DNA from: a bacterium
GTDB taxonomy: Bacteria; Bacillota; Clostridia; Oscillospirales; CAG-272
DNA length: 22,699 nt
Reading direction: 5' to 3'
Assembly (NCBI GenBank): GCA_004558975.1
Contig: SFZB01000010.1
Coordinates: 1 to 22,699, forward strand
The translations under genes were made by a program, and so were the position numbers. Positions 14,569 through 22,685 of this stretch are shown one piece after another. The notes below the pieces were generated by a model. The model saw only the letters and a list, made by a program, of their open reading frames with translations. It had not been told where the DNA came from and did not search any database. Positions within the stretch are counted from its first letter, which is position 1; each line of letters begins with the position of its first letter.

Positions 14569-15732
14569 ATGGCACAAGAAAGCAAACGCGACTACTATGA
14601 GGTACTGGGCGTCGATAAGACGGCGGACGAGGCAACGCTGAAAAAAGCGTACCGCACCCTCGCGAAGAAGTATCACCCGGACATGAACCCCGGCGATAAA
14701 GAAGCCGAGCAGAAGTTCAAGGAGATCAACGAGGCGTACGGCGTTTTGTCCGACCCGGAGAAACGGCAGAAATACGACCAGTTCGGTCATGCCGCCTTTG
14801 ACCCCTCCATGGGGGCAGGCGCCGGCGGCGCCGGATTTGACGGCGGTTTCGGCGGTTTCGACTTCGGCGACATCTTCTCGTCGTTCTTCGGCGGGGGCAG
14901 CGGCGGATTCTCCTCCGGCGGGCGGCGGCAGAATGCCGCGATCCCGGGTGACGACATCGAACAGAGCGTCATCATCTCGTTTGAGGAAGCTGTCACAGGC
15001 TGTAAAAAGGACATTTCCTATAACCGTATCGAGGCGTGCAGCGAGTGTAAAGGCTCCGGGGCAGCCGCCGGCACAACGGCGGAGACCTGCTCGGTCTGCC
15101 ACGGCACCGGGCGCGTCACGGTACAGCAGCGCACGATGATGGGCATTATGCAGACGCAGACCACCTGTCAGAACTGCCGCGGCACCGGTAAGGTCGTCAA
15201 GACCCCGTGCCGGAACTGTAACGGCAAGGGCTATGTGCGCCTGACGAAGAAACTCTCCGTCTCGATCCCCGCGGGGATCGACAACGGACAGCGCATTTCC
15301 CTGCGCGGGCAGGGGGACGTGGGACGCAACGGCGGCCCGAACGGGGATCTCATTATCCGCGTGAACGTCCGTCCGCACCCGATTTTCGAGCGTGAGGGCA
15401 CGACCGTTTACTGCGAGATTCCGATTTCCTTCACGGAGGCGGCGCTCGGCGCCGAGGTCGAGGTTCCGACCCCGACCGGCTCGACGAAGAAGTACACGAT
15501 CCCCGAGGGCACCCAGCCCGGCGCGTCCTTCACCATTCGCGGCGAGGGGATGCCGGACGTCTATAACGGCAAGCGGGGCAACCTCGTCTTTACCGTGAGC
15601 GTCGAAGTCCCGCGCCAGCTGACGCAGGAGCAGAAAGACCTGCTGAAGAAGTTCGCCGCACTCGGCGGGGAGAAGAACGAGGCGAAGCGCACCGGTTTCC
15701 GCAAGAAGCTCAAAGACCTCTTCAATAAGTAA
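14569..15732 (+). CDS. dnaJ: Co-chaperone DnaJ (Hsp40, type A)
   Basis: A 387-residue class A J-protein that delivers unfolded substrates to DnaK and stimulates its ATPase. The J domain (1-70) has the HPD triad at 36-38. A Gly/Phe-rich linker follows (about 78-125). Four zinc-finger repeats begin at C157: CSECKGSG, CSVCHGTG, CQNCRGTG and CRNCNGKG. The C-terminal substrate domains end in a basic tail (KKLKDLFNK). The ATG at 14569 has a moderate AAAGGA site 8 bases upstream. It is the last gene of the operon; the frequent downstream prmA is absent, and the next gene converges from the other strand. Confidence 0.98.
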   Translation: MAQESKRDYYEVLGVDKTADEATLKKAYRTLAKKYHPDMNPGDKEAEQKFKEINEAYGVLSDPEKRQKYDQFGHAAFDPSMGAGAGGAGFDGGFGGFDFGDIFSSFFGGGSGGFSSGGRRQNAAIPGDDIEQSVIISFEEAVTGCKKDISYNRIEACSECKGSGAAAGTTAETCSVCHGTGRVTVQQRTMMGIMQTQTTCQNCRGTGKVVKTPCRNCNGKGYVRLTKKLSVSIPAGIDNGQRISLRGQGDVGRNGGPNGDLIIRVNVRPHPIFEREGTTVYCEIPISFTEAALGAEVEVPTPTGSTKKYTIPEGTQPGASFTIRGEGMPDVYNGKRGNLVFTVSVEVPRQLTQEQKDLLKKFAALGGEKNEAKRTGFRKKLKDLFNK

Positions 15733-15734
15733 TC

Positions 15735-15805
15735 CGAAACAAAAACAAACAAAAACAAAATAAACCAAACAAGCAAAAACGAACCAAAATCAATCAAAAC
15801 AAGAA
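15735..15805 (+). other. G-depleted A/C-rich tract after dnaJ
   Basis: About 70 bases consist almost only of A and C, with runs like AAACAAAAAC and very few G or T, immediately after the dnaJ stop and before its terminator. The RNA would be unstructured, with more C than G, resembling the composition of Rho loading sites. Confidence 0.7.
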
Positions 15806-15847
15806 CGCCCCGCGGTGGTATCCACCGCGGGGCGCTTTTCTTATTTA
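15806..15847 (+). terminator. Strong intrinsic terminator of the dnaK operon
   Basis: A perfect 13-bp stem, CGCCCCGCGGTGG (15806-15818) with CCACCGCGGGGCG (15822-15834), TAT loop, followed by CTTTTCTTATTTATTTTT. Confidence 0.96.
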
Positions 15848-15917
15848 TTTTTGCTTGGCAGGATTTTGATTGTGCGAGGGTTCGGCAGATTGTTTGGCTT
15901 GACGGGGTATGAACTCC

Positions 15918-15944
15918 GTAGGTGCGACCTATGGTCGCACCTAC
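15918..15944. repeat. Solo REP-type palindrome with compensatory changes
   Basis: GTAGGTGCGACC-TAT-GGTCGCACCTAC is perfectly symmetrical with 12-bp arms. Compared with the other copies, GGGGCG has become GGTGCG on the left and CGCCCC has become CGCACC on the right, so pairing is kept. It lies between the converging dnaJ and ileS genes. Confidence 0.75.
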
Positions 15945-16064
15945 AAATCGGGACAGCAAGGTCTTTGCAAGGTGTTACGAAAGATAAACTCTTTTTCACA
16001 CAGCAAGGAGATGAACACTTGCGCTAGCCATAAAAGATTTCTAAAAAGGTTTTGAAAAAGGGGT
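15945..16064. other. Gene-free remainder of the dnaJ-ileS intergenic region
   Basis: No gene is supported between the REP copy and the ileS terminator. An AAGGAG directly abutting an ATG at 16011 opens only a 14-codon frame and is too close to serve as a ribosome site. Confidence 0.4.
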
Positions 16065-16103
16065 GCGGGGAAAAAACTTTTCCTTAAAAAGTTTTTTCCC
16101 CGC
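16065..16103 (-). terminator. Long-stem terminator of ileS
   Basis: A perfect 17-bp stem, GCGGGGAAAAAACTTTT (16065-16081) with its complement (16087-16103). On the minus strand it is followed by ACCCCTTTTTC. It starts 23 bases beyond the ileS stop and resembles the hairpin at 7066-7101. Confidence 0.85.
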
Positions 16104-16126
16104 AAAAGGATTCAAATTCGTTTCCG

Positions 16127-19100
16127 TTACTTCCGCTCGACGGAGAGGGTGGCGACCATGCCGTTGATGTTCCACTCTTTCGCGTTTTCGAGGGTCTCAC
16201 CGGGCAGGTACTCGTCGGCGAGCGTATCGGCGCAGATGGCGTCGCGGTTGCGCGCGATGAGCGCTTCCAGATCGGCGTTGCCGACGGCGGCGAGGCGGAT
16301 ATGGTCGGTGACCTCGAACCCTGCCTCTTTCCGCATGGTCTGCACCTTGGAGACGACCTCGCGGACGTTGCCCTCCTCGATCAGTTCGGGGGTCAGCGCA
16401 GTTTTCAGCACCACCGTCACGCCCTTGTCCTCGACGGAGAGGTACCCGTCCGTCTTGGCGGTCGAGATGAGCAGATCGTCTTTGGTCAGACGGATCTCGT
16501 CCTCTCCGTCATGCAGAACCAGCACGCCGGTCGCATCGAGTTCGTCCATGGCGGCGTTGCCGTCCGCGGCGGCGAGCGCCTCACGGATGAAGTTCAGGTG
16601 TTTGCCGTACTTCGGCCCTACCGTTTTAAGTTGCGGTTTGAACGTGTAGGTTGTGAACGCGCGCGTGGAATCCACGAACGAAACTTCCTTGACGTTCAGT
16701 TCTTCTTTGATAATATCGGTGAAGAAGGTGTCGAGACGGAAGTCCGCACGGATATACATCGCGGCAAGCGGCTGACGCGTCTTGATATTCGCCGCCGCGC
16801 GGGCGCTCCGCCCGAGGACGACCGCGGTCAGTACCTCTTCCATGCGCTCCTCAAGTGCCGGGTCGATGAGCGACGCGTCGGCGGTGGGGAAGTCGCAGAG
16901 GTGGACGGACTCGGGCGCGGTCTTGTCGAGCCGCGCAACGAGATTCTGATAGATCTCCTCGGAGAGGAACGGCAGCATCGGTGCCGCCACTTTCGCAAAG
17001 GTGACAAGCGCCGTGTAGAGCGTCAGGTAAGCGTTGATCTTATCCTCGGGCATTCCGCTGACCCAGAAACGCTCGCGCGAGCGGCGGACATACCAGTTCG
17101 ACAACTCGTCGATGAAGTTCTCCATCGCTTTTGCCGCCTCGGGGATACGGTACGCGCCGAGATGCTCGTCCACCGTCCGCACCAGCGTGTTCAGCTTCGA
17201 GAGCAGCCACTTGTCCATGACCGAGAGGGTTGAGACGTCGAGTTTGTAGTCGTAGGGATTGAAGCCGTCGATGTTCGCGTACAGCACGTAGAAGTAGTAG
17301 GTGTTCCAGATCGTGCCCATAAACCCGCGGAGCCCCTCCACGACCGCATCCTCGTAGAAACGGTTGGGGAGCCACGGGGCGGAGTTGGAGTAGAAGTACC
17401 AGCGAATCGCGTCGGCGCCGTACTTGCCGAGCGCCTCGAACGGGTCAACGGCGTTGCCCTTCGACTTGGACATCTTCTGCCCGTTCTTGTCCTGCACGTG
17501 ACCGAGGACGATGACGTTCTTAAACGGCGCACGGTTGAAGAGCAGGGTGGAGATTGCCATGAGCGAGTAGAACCAGCCGCGCGTCTGATCGACCGCCTCG
17601 GAGATGAAGTCTGCCGGGAACTGCGCCTCGAACAGATCCTTGTTCTCGAACGGGTAATGATGCTGGGCGAACGGCATGGAGCCGGAGTCGAACCAGCAGT
17701 CGATCACCTCGGTGACGCGCTTCATTTCCCCGCCGCACTTCGGGCAGGTCAGCGTCACGGCGTCGATATAGGGACGGTGGAGCTCGATATTCTCGGGGCA
17801 GTTCTTCGACATGGATTTCAGTTCGGCAATCGAGCCGACACAATGCCTCTCCCCGCACGGGCATTCCCAGATGTTGAGCGGGGTGCCCCAGTAGCGGTTC
17901 CGGGAGATGCCCCAGTCCTGCACGTTGCGGAGCCAGTCGCCGAAACGCCCCTTGCCGATCGACTCGGGGATCCAGTTGACGGTGTCGTTGTTACGGATCA
18001 GGTCGTCGCGCACGGCGGTCATCTTGATGAACCAGGAATCGCGCGCGTAGTAAATCAGGGGCGTGTCGCAACGCCAGCAGTGCGGGTATTCATGCTCGAA
18101 CTTCGGCGCGTCAAAGAGAAGCCCGCGCGCGTCGAGGTCTTTCAGCACCTCGGGGTCCGCCGCCTTGACGAAGAGCCCGGCGAACGGCGTGTCCTGCGTC
18201 ATGTGCCCGGCGGCGTCCACACGCTGCACGATCGGCAGACCGTAGGCGACGCCGACACGGTAGTCGTCGGCACCGAATGCGGGCGCAATATGAACGACGC
18301 CCGTGCCGTCCTCGGTCGTGACATAGCCGTCCGCGACGACATAGTGGCACTTTTCACGCACGCCATCGAGCGGGTAGAGAGGTTCGTATTCGAGCCCCTC
18401 GAGCTCCTTGCCCGTATAGGTGGCGATCGTCTCGTACCCGTCGGGGAACCACTTGTCCGCAAGCGCTTCGGCGAGGGTGTAGACAAGACCGTCTTTATTG
18501 GACCTAATCTTCACATAGGTCACGTCGGGGTGGACGCAGAGCGCGACGTTGGAGGGAAGTGTCCACGGCGTCGTCGTCCAGGCGAGGATATACTCGTCCG
18601 CGCCCTTTACCTTGAAGCGCACGACGGCAGAGCGTTCCTTCACCGTCTTATACCCCTGCGCGACTTCCTGCGCCGAGAGCGGCGTCCCGCAGCGCGGGCA
18701 GTAGGGGACGATCTTATAGCCGCGGTACAGGAGCCCGCGGTTCCAGATTTCTTTCAGCGCCCACCACTCGGACTCGATATAGTTGTTGTCATAGGTGACG
18801 TAAGGATGCTCCATGTCCGCCCAGAAACCGACGGTGCCGGAGAAGTCTTCCCACATGCCCTTGTACTTCCAGACGCTCTCTTTGCATTCGCGGATAAAGG
18901 GCTCGAGCCCGTAGCGCTCGATCTGCTCTTTCCCGTCGAGCCCGAGCTTTTTCTCGACCTCGATCTCGACCGGCAGCCCGTGCGTATCCCAGCCCGCTTT
19001 TCGCGGCACCATATAGCCTTTCATGGTGCGGTAGCGCGGAATCATATCCTTGATGACACGGGTCAGGACGTGCCCGATGTGCGGCTTACCGTTTGCCGTC

Positions 19101-19252
19101 GGGGGTCCGTCGTAGAAGGTGTAAGTCGGGTGCCCGCGGCGATCCTCGATGCTCTTCTCGAAGATGTGTTCCCGCCGCCAGAAATCCAGCACGGTCTTTT
19201 CCCGTTCCACCCGCTGCATGGCGGTCGGTACTTTCTCGTAAACTTCGCTCAT
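16127..19252 (-). CDS. ileS: Isoleucyl-tRNA synthetase, long (type 2-like) form
   Basis: A 1041-residue class I synthetase that charges tRNA-Ile in the cytoplasm. Signatures are PHIGH (H58-H61 in YDGPPTANGKPHIGH), GWDTHGLPVEIEVEK, the editing-domain region (TTTPWTLPSN), DCWFDSGSMPFAQHHYPF, and KMSKS at 593-597. CxxC pairs (CPRCGTPLS, CPKCGG) suggest zinc sites. Length near 1040 and the anticodon-domain motif LSNWYVRRSRERFW resemble the eukaryote/archaeal-like IleS2 lineage, many members of which tolerate mupirocin, rather than the ~920-residue B. subtilis form. The frame is open far upstream, but the ATG at 19252 has AAAGGAGG close by and lies downstream of a perfect promoter. The leader is about 60 bases and has no T-box. 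Confidence 0.95.
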   Translation of the reverse strand: MSEVYEKVPTAMQRVEREKTVLDFWRREHIFEKSIEDRRGHPTYTFYDGPPTANGKPHIGHVLTRVIKDMIPRYRTMKGYMVPRKAGWDTHGLPVEIEVEKKLGLDGKEQIERYGLEPFIRECKESVWKYKGMWEDFSGTVGFWADMEHPYVTYDNNYIESEWWALKEIWNRGLLYRGYKIVPYCPRCGTPLSAQEVAQGYKTVKERSAVVRFKVKGADEYILAWTTTPWTLPSNVALCVHPDVTYVKIRSNKDGLVYTLAEALADKWFPDGYETIATYTGKELEGLEYEPLYPLDGVREKCHYVVADGYVTTEDGTGVVHIAPAFGADDYRVGVAYGLPIVQRVDAAGHMTQDTPFAGLFVKAADPEVLKDLDARGLLFDAPKFEHEYPHCWRCDTPLIYYARDSWFIKMTAVRDDLIRNNDTVNWIPESIGKGRFGDWLRNVQDWGISRNRYWGTPLNIWECPCGERHCVGSIAELKSMSKNCPENIELHRPYIDAVTLTCPKCGGEMKRVTEVIDCWFDSGSMPFAQHHYPFENKDLFEAQFPADFISEAVDQTRGWFYSLMAISTLLFNRAPFKNVIVLGHVQDKNGQKMSKSKGNAVDPFEALGKYGADAIRWYFYSNSAPWLPNRFYEDAVVEGLRGFMGTIWNTYYFYVLYANIDGFNPYDYKLDVSTLSVMDKWLLSKLNTLVRTVDEHLGAYRIPEAAKAMENFIDELSNWYVRRSRERFWVSGMPEDKINAYLTLYTALVTFAKVAAPMLPFLSEEIYQNLVARLDKTAPESVHLCDFPTADASLIDPALEERMEEVLTAVVLGRSARAAANIKTRQPLAAMYIRADFRLDTFFTDIIKEELNVKEVSFVDSTRAFTTYTFKPQLKTVGPKYGKHLNFIREALAAADGNAAMDELDATGVLVLHDGEDEIRLTKDDLLISTAKTDGYLSVEDKGVTVVLKTALTPELIEEGNVREVVSKVQTMRKEAGFEVTDHIRLAAVGNADLEALIARNRDAICADTLADEYLPGETLENAKEWNINGMVATLSVERK

Positions 19253-19316
19253 GGTGTCCTCCTTTGAGGCGATGTCGGACGGAGGTGCGCCGCCCGGAAT
19301 AAGGTTTAACTGAATT

Positions 19317-19345
19317 ATTATATAAATATCGCGCGCAAATGTCAA
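19317..19345 (-). promoter_or_regulatory. Perfect consensus promoter of ileS
   Basis: On the minus strand TTGACA (19345-19340), 17 bases, TATAAT (19322-19317). Start near 19310 leaves about 58 bases of leader, containing no T-box motif. Confidence 0.95.
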
Positions 19346-19455
19346 GAGCGCGCCCGACCTTTCGGGGCGGCGGGACACATTTTTTCCGCGGGGGCGGGGC
19401 GCCCGCCCGCCTGTTCCGGACGGCGCGGCGGTGCCGAGCGCTTGCGCTCCACGGG

Positions 19456-19553
19456 TGTAGGGGCGACCACCGGTCGCCCGTTTTCCGTTTCCTCCGCGAC
19501 AGCAATCGTCAAAGCGGAGCCGTATTTGCGGGCGACCTGTGGTCGCCCCTACA
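19456..19553. repeat. REPIN-like element, 98 bp
   Basis: Two inverted ends, each TGTAG plus the hairpin GGGCGACC-N3-GGTCGCCC-G, differ at one of 25 positions. They enclose about 48 bp that is not obviously related to the interior of the copy at 10321-10424. It lies about 110 bp upstream of the ileS promoter and is followed by AAAAAA. Confidence 0.85.
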
Positions 19554-19634
19554 AAAAATGATGTATCCGAGCACAACCTGCCCAAGTGCAGACCCACCAG
19601 TCCAGTAAAACTGTCCGTCGCGCCGCAGAAAGAA

Positions 19635-19670
19635 ACGGCGTTGCGCCCGAAAAACCGGGCGCAACGCCGT
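19635..19670 (-). terminator. Terminator downstream of alaS
   Basis: A perfect 15-bp stem, ACGGCGTTGCGCCCG (19635-19649) with its complement (19656-19670), 6-base loop. On the minus strand it runs into TTTCTTTC. It lies about 180 bases beyond the alaS stop. Confidence 0.75.
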
Positions 19671-19846
19671 TGTAACGATATCATTTTACGGGAACCGTCC
19701 GTGAGGCTCCCCCTTTTTCGGGGAAATGCAGTCGTGACGGGCGGGTTACGCTGCGTCGCCGCTCATAAGGCTTGCTCCCTTTTACGGGGGGCAGAGGGGG
19801 CAGAGGGCGGAGCGGCGGAGCGGGAACACCCGCCCCCGGTGGTGCT
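19671..19846. other. alaS 3' region with G-rich tract
   Basis: No gene is seen. A small CCCC/GGGG hairpin lies near 19708-19722. A G-rich stretch at 19786-19824 (runs of 6, 5, 3 and 3 G) could form a quadruplex on the plus strand. Confidence 0.4.
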
Positions 19847-22474
19847 TTACAGCGCTTCGAGCAGGGTCTTGACGAGAGCGAGCGCCTCGGGAATCTTCGA
19901 GACGTCCACACCGCCGGACATGGCGGAGTCGGGACGCCCGCCGCCCTTACCGCCCGTGACGGCAGAGACGGCTTTCAGAATGTTCCCGGCGTGGGCACCT
20001 GCCTTGACGGCATCGGCGCCGCAGCAGGCGACGAAGTTGAGTTTCCCGTCCGACTCGATGGCGAGGACGGCGACCATCTCGGGGTGAGACGCCTTGATCT
20101 CGTCGCACATCGCGCGCGCGACATCGGGGCGCACCTTGAGGTGTGCGGTCAGCACTTTGAAGGGACCGACCTCCTGCGCCTGTCCGATGAAGGCGCCGAG
20201 ACGGGTGGAGGAGAGTTCCGCGTTCAGCCGTTCGACCTCGCGCTTTGCTCCCTTGACTTCTTCCGCCAGCACGGCGGCGCGGTGCGCGAAGTCGCGCAGG
20301 CTGTTCGCGTGCAGGAGCTTGGCGCCCTCGGTGAGCAGCGCCTCGCGCTCGGCGAGGAGCGAAAGTACGCCGTACCCGGTCACGCCCTCGATACGGCGGA
20401 CGCCGGCGGCGACGGACGTCTCGGAGAGAATGCGGAAGAGTCCGATGTTCCCGGTCGAGGCGACGTGCGTACCGCCGCAGAATTCGCGGGAGAAGTCACC
20501 CATGGAGACGACCCGGACGGTCTTACCGTACTTGTCGTCGAAGAGCATCATGGCGCCCGTTTTGCGCGCTTCCTCGATGTCCATGACCTGCGTTTTCACA
20601 GGTTCGGCGGCGAGGATTTCCTCATTGACCAGTTTCTCGACCTCGGCGATCTCGTCCGGGGTCATGGGCGCAAAGTGCGTGAAGTCGAAGCGCACCCGCT
20701 CGGCATCGACATACGACCCCGCCTGCTCGACATGGGTGCCGAGTACGCGGCGGAGCGCCGCCTGCAGGAGGTGGCACGCGGAATGGTTGCGGCGAATGGC
20801 GGCGCGGCGCTCGGCGTCGACCGCGAGCGTCACGGTGTCGCCGACTTTGAGGGTGCCGTCCGTCAGATGCACGATGTGCAGATACACACCGTCGGTCTTC
20901 TGGGTATCGACGACGGCGAACTGCGCCGCCCCGTCGGTGACGGTACCGGTATCGCCGACCTGTCCGCCGGCTTCCCCGTAGAAGGGGGTCTTGTCAAAGA
21001 CGACCGTCACGTCGCCCTCGGTCGCCGCGTCCATGGCGCCGCCCTCACCGAGAATGGCGAGGACTTTCGCGTCGGTCGTGAGCGTGTCGTAGCCGACGAA
21101 CTCGGTCTTTTGGAGGTGGGAGAGCGCCGTCTTTTCGTTGTCTGCCCAACCGCTGATATTCCCGCGCGCGGCACGTGCGCGCACGCGCTGTTCTTCCATG
21201 CGTGCTTTGAAGTCGTTCTCATCGACCTCGAGGCCGCCCTCTTCCGCCATTTCGCGCGAGAGGTCGAGCGGGAAGCCGTAGGTATCGTAGAGTTTGAACA
21301 CGTCTGCCCCGGCGAGCATCTTCGCGCCCTGCTTGCGGGCGGCGTTCACGAGTGCCGCGAGCATCGAGAGCCCGGCGTCGATCGTGGCGTCGAAACGCTC
21401 TTCCTCGAGGGCGAGGACTTTCAGGATATAGTCGCGCTTCTCATCGAGCTCCGGGTACGCGCGGTCGGACTCGCCGATCGCGACGCGGCAGACGTCGGTG
21501 AGGAACGGGTGGTTGATGCCGAGGAGCTTCCCGTGGCGGCAGGCGCGGCGGATAATGCGGCGCAGCACATACCCGCGACCCTCGTTCGACGGAATCACGC
21601 CGTCGGAAATCATGAACATGGCACTGCGGATATGGTCGGTGATGACACGAATGGAGATGTCGTTTTTCTGGTTCTTGCCGTAGGTCACGCCCGCGATGTC
21701 GCAGACGGTGTCGAGAATTTTACGAATCGAGTCGACCTCGAACATATTGTCCACGCCCTGCATGACGCAGGCGAGACGCTCAAGCCCCATGCCGGTGTCG
21801 ATGTTCTTCTGTTTCAGTTCGGTATAGTGACCGTTGCCGTCGCTGTTGAACTGGGAGAACACGTTGTTCCAGATCTCCATGAAGCGGTCGCAGTCACAGC
21901 CCGGGCGGCAGGTGGGTTTCCCGCACCCGTATTTCTCGCCGCGGTCAAAGTAGATCTCGGAGCAGGGGCCGCAGGGGCCGGTGCCGTGCTCCCAGAAGTT
22001 ATCCTCTTTCCCGAGGCGGGTGATGCGCTCGGCGGGGATACCGATGACCTCGTTCCACAGGCGAAATGCCTCGTCGTCGCCCTCATAGACGGACGGCCAG
22101 AGCTTTTCCGGCGGGATTGCGAGCCAGTCCTCGCTCGTCAGGAACTCCCATGCCCACGGAATCGCCTCGTTCTTGAAATAGTCGCCGAAGGAGAAGTTCC
22201 CCAGCATTTCGAAGAAAGAGCCGTGACGTGCGGTGTGCCCCACGCGCTCGAGGTCGGGGGTACGAATGCACTTCTGGCAGGTGGTGACGCGGCGGCGCGG
22301 CGGTGTGACCTCGCCCGTGAAGAATTTCTTCATCGGCGCCATGCCGGAGTTGATGAGCAGGAGAGACTTGTCCCCCTGCGGCACGAGCGAGAAACTCGGC
22401 AGGCGCAGGTGTCCCTTGCTCTCAAAGAAAGAGAGGTATTTTTCGCGCAGATCGTTGAGTGACGTCCACTTCAT
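19847..22474 (-). CDS. alaS: Alanyl-tRNA synthetase
   Basis: An 875-residue class II synthetase, full length. The aminoacylation domain shows LINSGMAPMKKFFTG, RHGSFFEMLGNFSFGDYFK and TGMGLERLACVMQG. The editing domain carries the zinc-type HxxxH (NHSACH) and CGGTH (EFCGGTHVASTGNIG). The C-Ala domain ends with GGGRPDSAMSGG. Besides charging tRNA-Ala it clears mischarged Ser and Gly. An extra Cys cluster (CGKPTCRPGCDCDRF, about residues 185-200) is common in bacterial AlaRS. The ATG at 22474 has AAAGGAA upstream, a modest site. Transcription comes from its own perfect promoter; the next gene on this strand is ileS, behind a terminator and another promoter. Confidence 0.98.
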   Translation of the reverse strand: MKWTSLNDLREKYLSFFESKGHLRLPSFSLVPQGDKSLLLINSGMAPMKKFFTGEVTPPRRRVTTCQKCIRTPDLERVGHTARHGSFFEMLGNFSFGDYFKNEAIPWAWEFLTSEDWLAIPPEKLWPSVYEGDDEAFRLWNEVIGIPAERITRLGKEDNFWEHGTGPCGPCSEIYFDRGEKYGCGKPTCRPGCDCDRFMEIWNNVFSQFNSDGNGHYTELKQKNIDTGMGLERLACVMQGVDNMFEVDSIRKILDTVCDIAGVTYGKNQKNDISIRVITDHIRSAMFMISDGVIPSNEGRGYVLRRIIRRACRHGKLLGINHPFLTDVCRVAIGESDRAYPELDEKRDYILKVLALEEERFDATIDAGLSMLAALVNAARKQGAKMLAGADVFKLYDTYGFPLDLSREMAEEGGLEVDENDFKARMEEQRVRARAARGNISGWADNEKTALSHLQKTEFVGYDTLTTDAKVLAILGEGGAMDAATEGDVTVVFDKTPFYGEAGGQVGDTGTVTDGAAQFAVVDTQKTDGVYLHIVHLTDGTLKVGDTVTLAVDAERRAAIRRNHSACHLLQAALRRVLGTHVEQAGSYVDAERVRFDFTHFAPMTPDEIAEVEKLVNEEILAAEPVKTQVMDIEEARKTGAMMLFDDKYGKTVRVVSMGDFSREFCGGTHVASTGNIGLFRILSETSVAAGVRRIEGVTGYGVLSLLAEREALLTEGAKLLHANSLRDFAHRAAVLAEEVKGAKREVERLNAELSSTRLGAFIGQAQEVGPFKVLTAHLKVRPDVARAMCDEIKASHPEMVAVLAIESDGKLNFVACCGADAVKAGAHAGNILKAVSAVTGGKGGGRPDSAMSGGVDVSKIPEALALVKTLLEAL

Positions 22475-22551
22475 AACGGATTCCTTTCGGGGCGCGACGC
22501 GCCCGCGTGTAAATTTACGATTAGAACCTGACGGTTCAGTTACAAATTGTG

Positions 22552-22580
22552 ATTATATCACGCGCCCGCGAGGTTGTCAA
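22552..22580 (-). promoter_or_regulatory. Perfect consensus promoter of alaS
   Basis: On the minus strand TTGACA (22580-22575), 17 bases, TATAAT (22557-22552). The roughly 70-base leader holds two small hairpins (GAACC/GGTTC and GGGCGCG/CGCGCCC) and no T-box. Confidence 0.95.
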
Positions 22581-22600
22581 CGGGGCAGGGGGCGCCGGGG

Positions 22601-22626
22601 GCGGGCGACGGGTGGTCGCCCCTACA
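22601..22626 (-). repeat. Solo REP end upstream of alaS
   Basis: GCGGGCGAC-GGGTG-GTCGCCCCTACA matches the right end of the REPIN-like copies. A second copy in the same orientation begins at 22686 and runs off the window. Confidence 0.75.
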
Positions 22627-22685
22627 TCATCTTGAGAGGAAAATAAGAAAATTGCGGAGCCGCGCTCTGAAAATTCGCGGGAAAC

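Noticed and set aside
12119..14635. 838-codon ORF antisense to grpE and dnaK
   Set aside because: The opposite strand encodes unmistakable GrpE and DnaK; this frame is a codon-bias artefact.
16011..16055. 14-codon ORF after AAGGAG in the dnaJ-ileS gap
   Set aside because: The Shine-Dalgarno abuts the ATG, leaving no spacing, and the peptide is very short.
19772..22462. 896-codon ORF antisense to alaS
   Set aside because: AlaRS on the minus strand is certain; the antisense frame has a biased Val/Glu/His composition and no motif.
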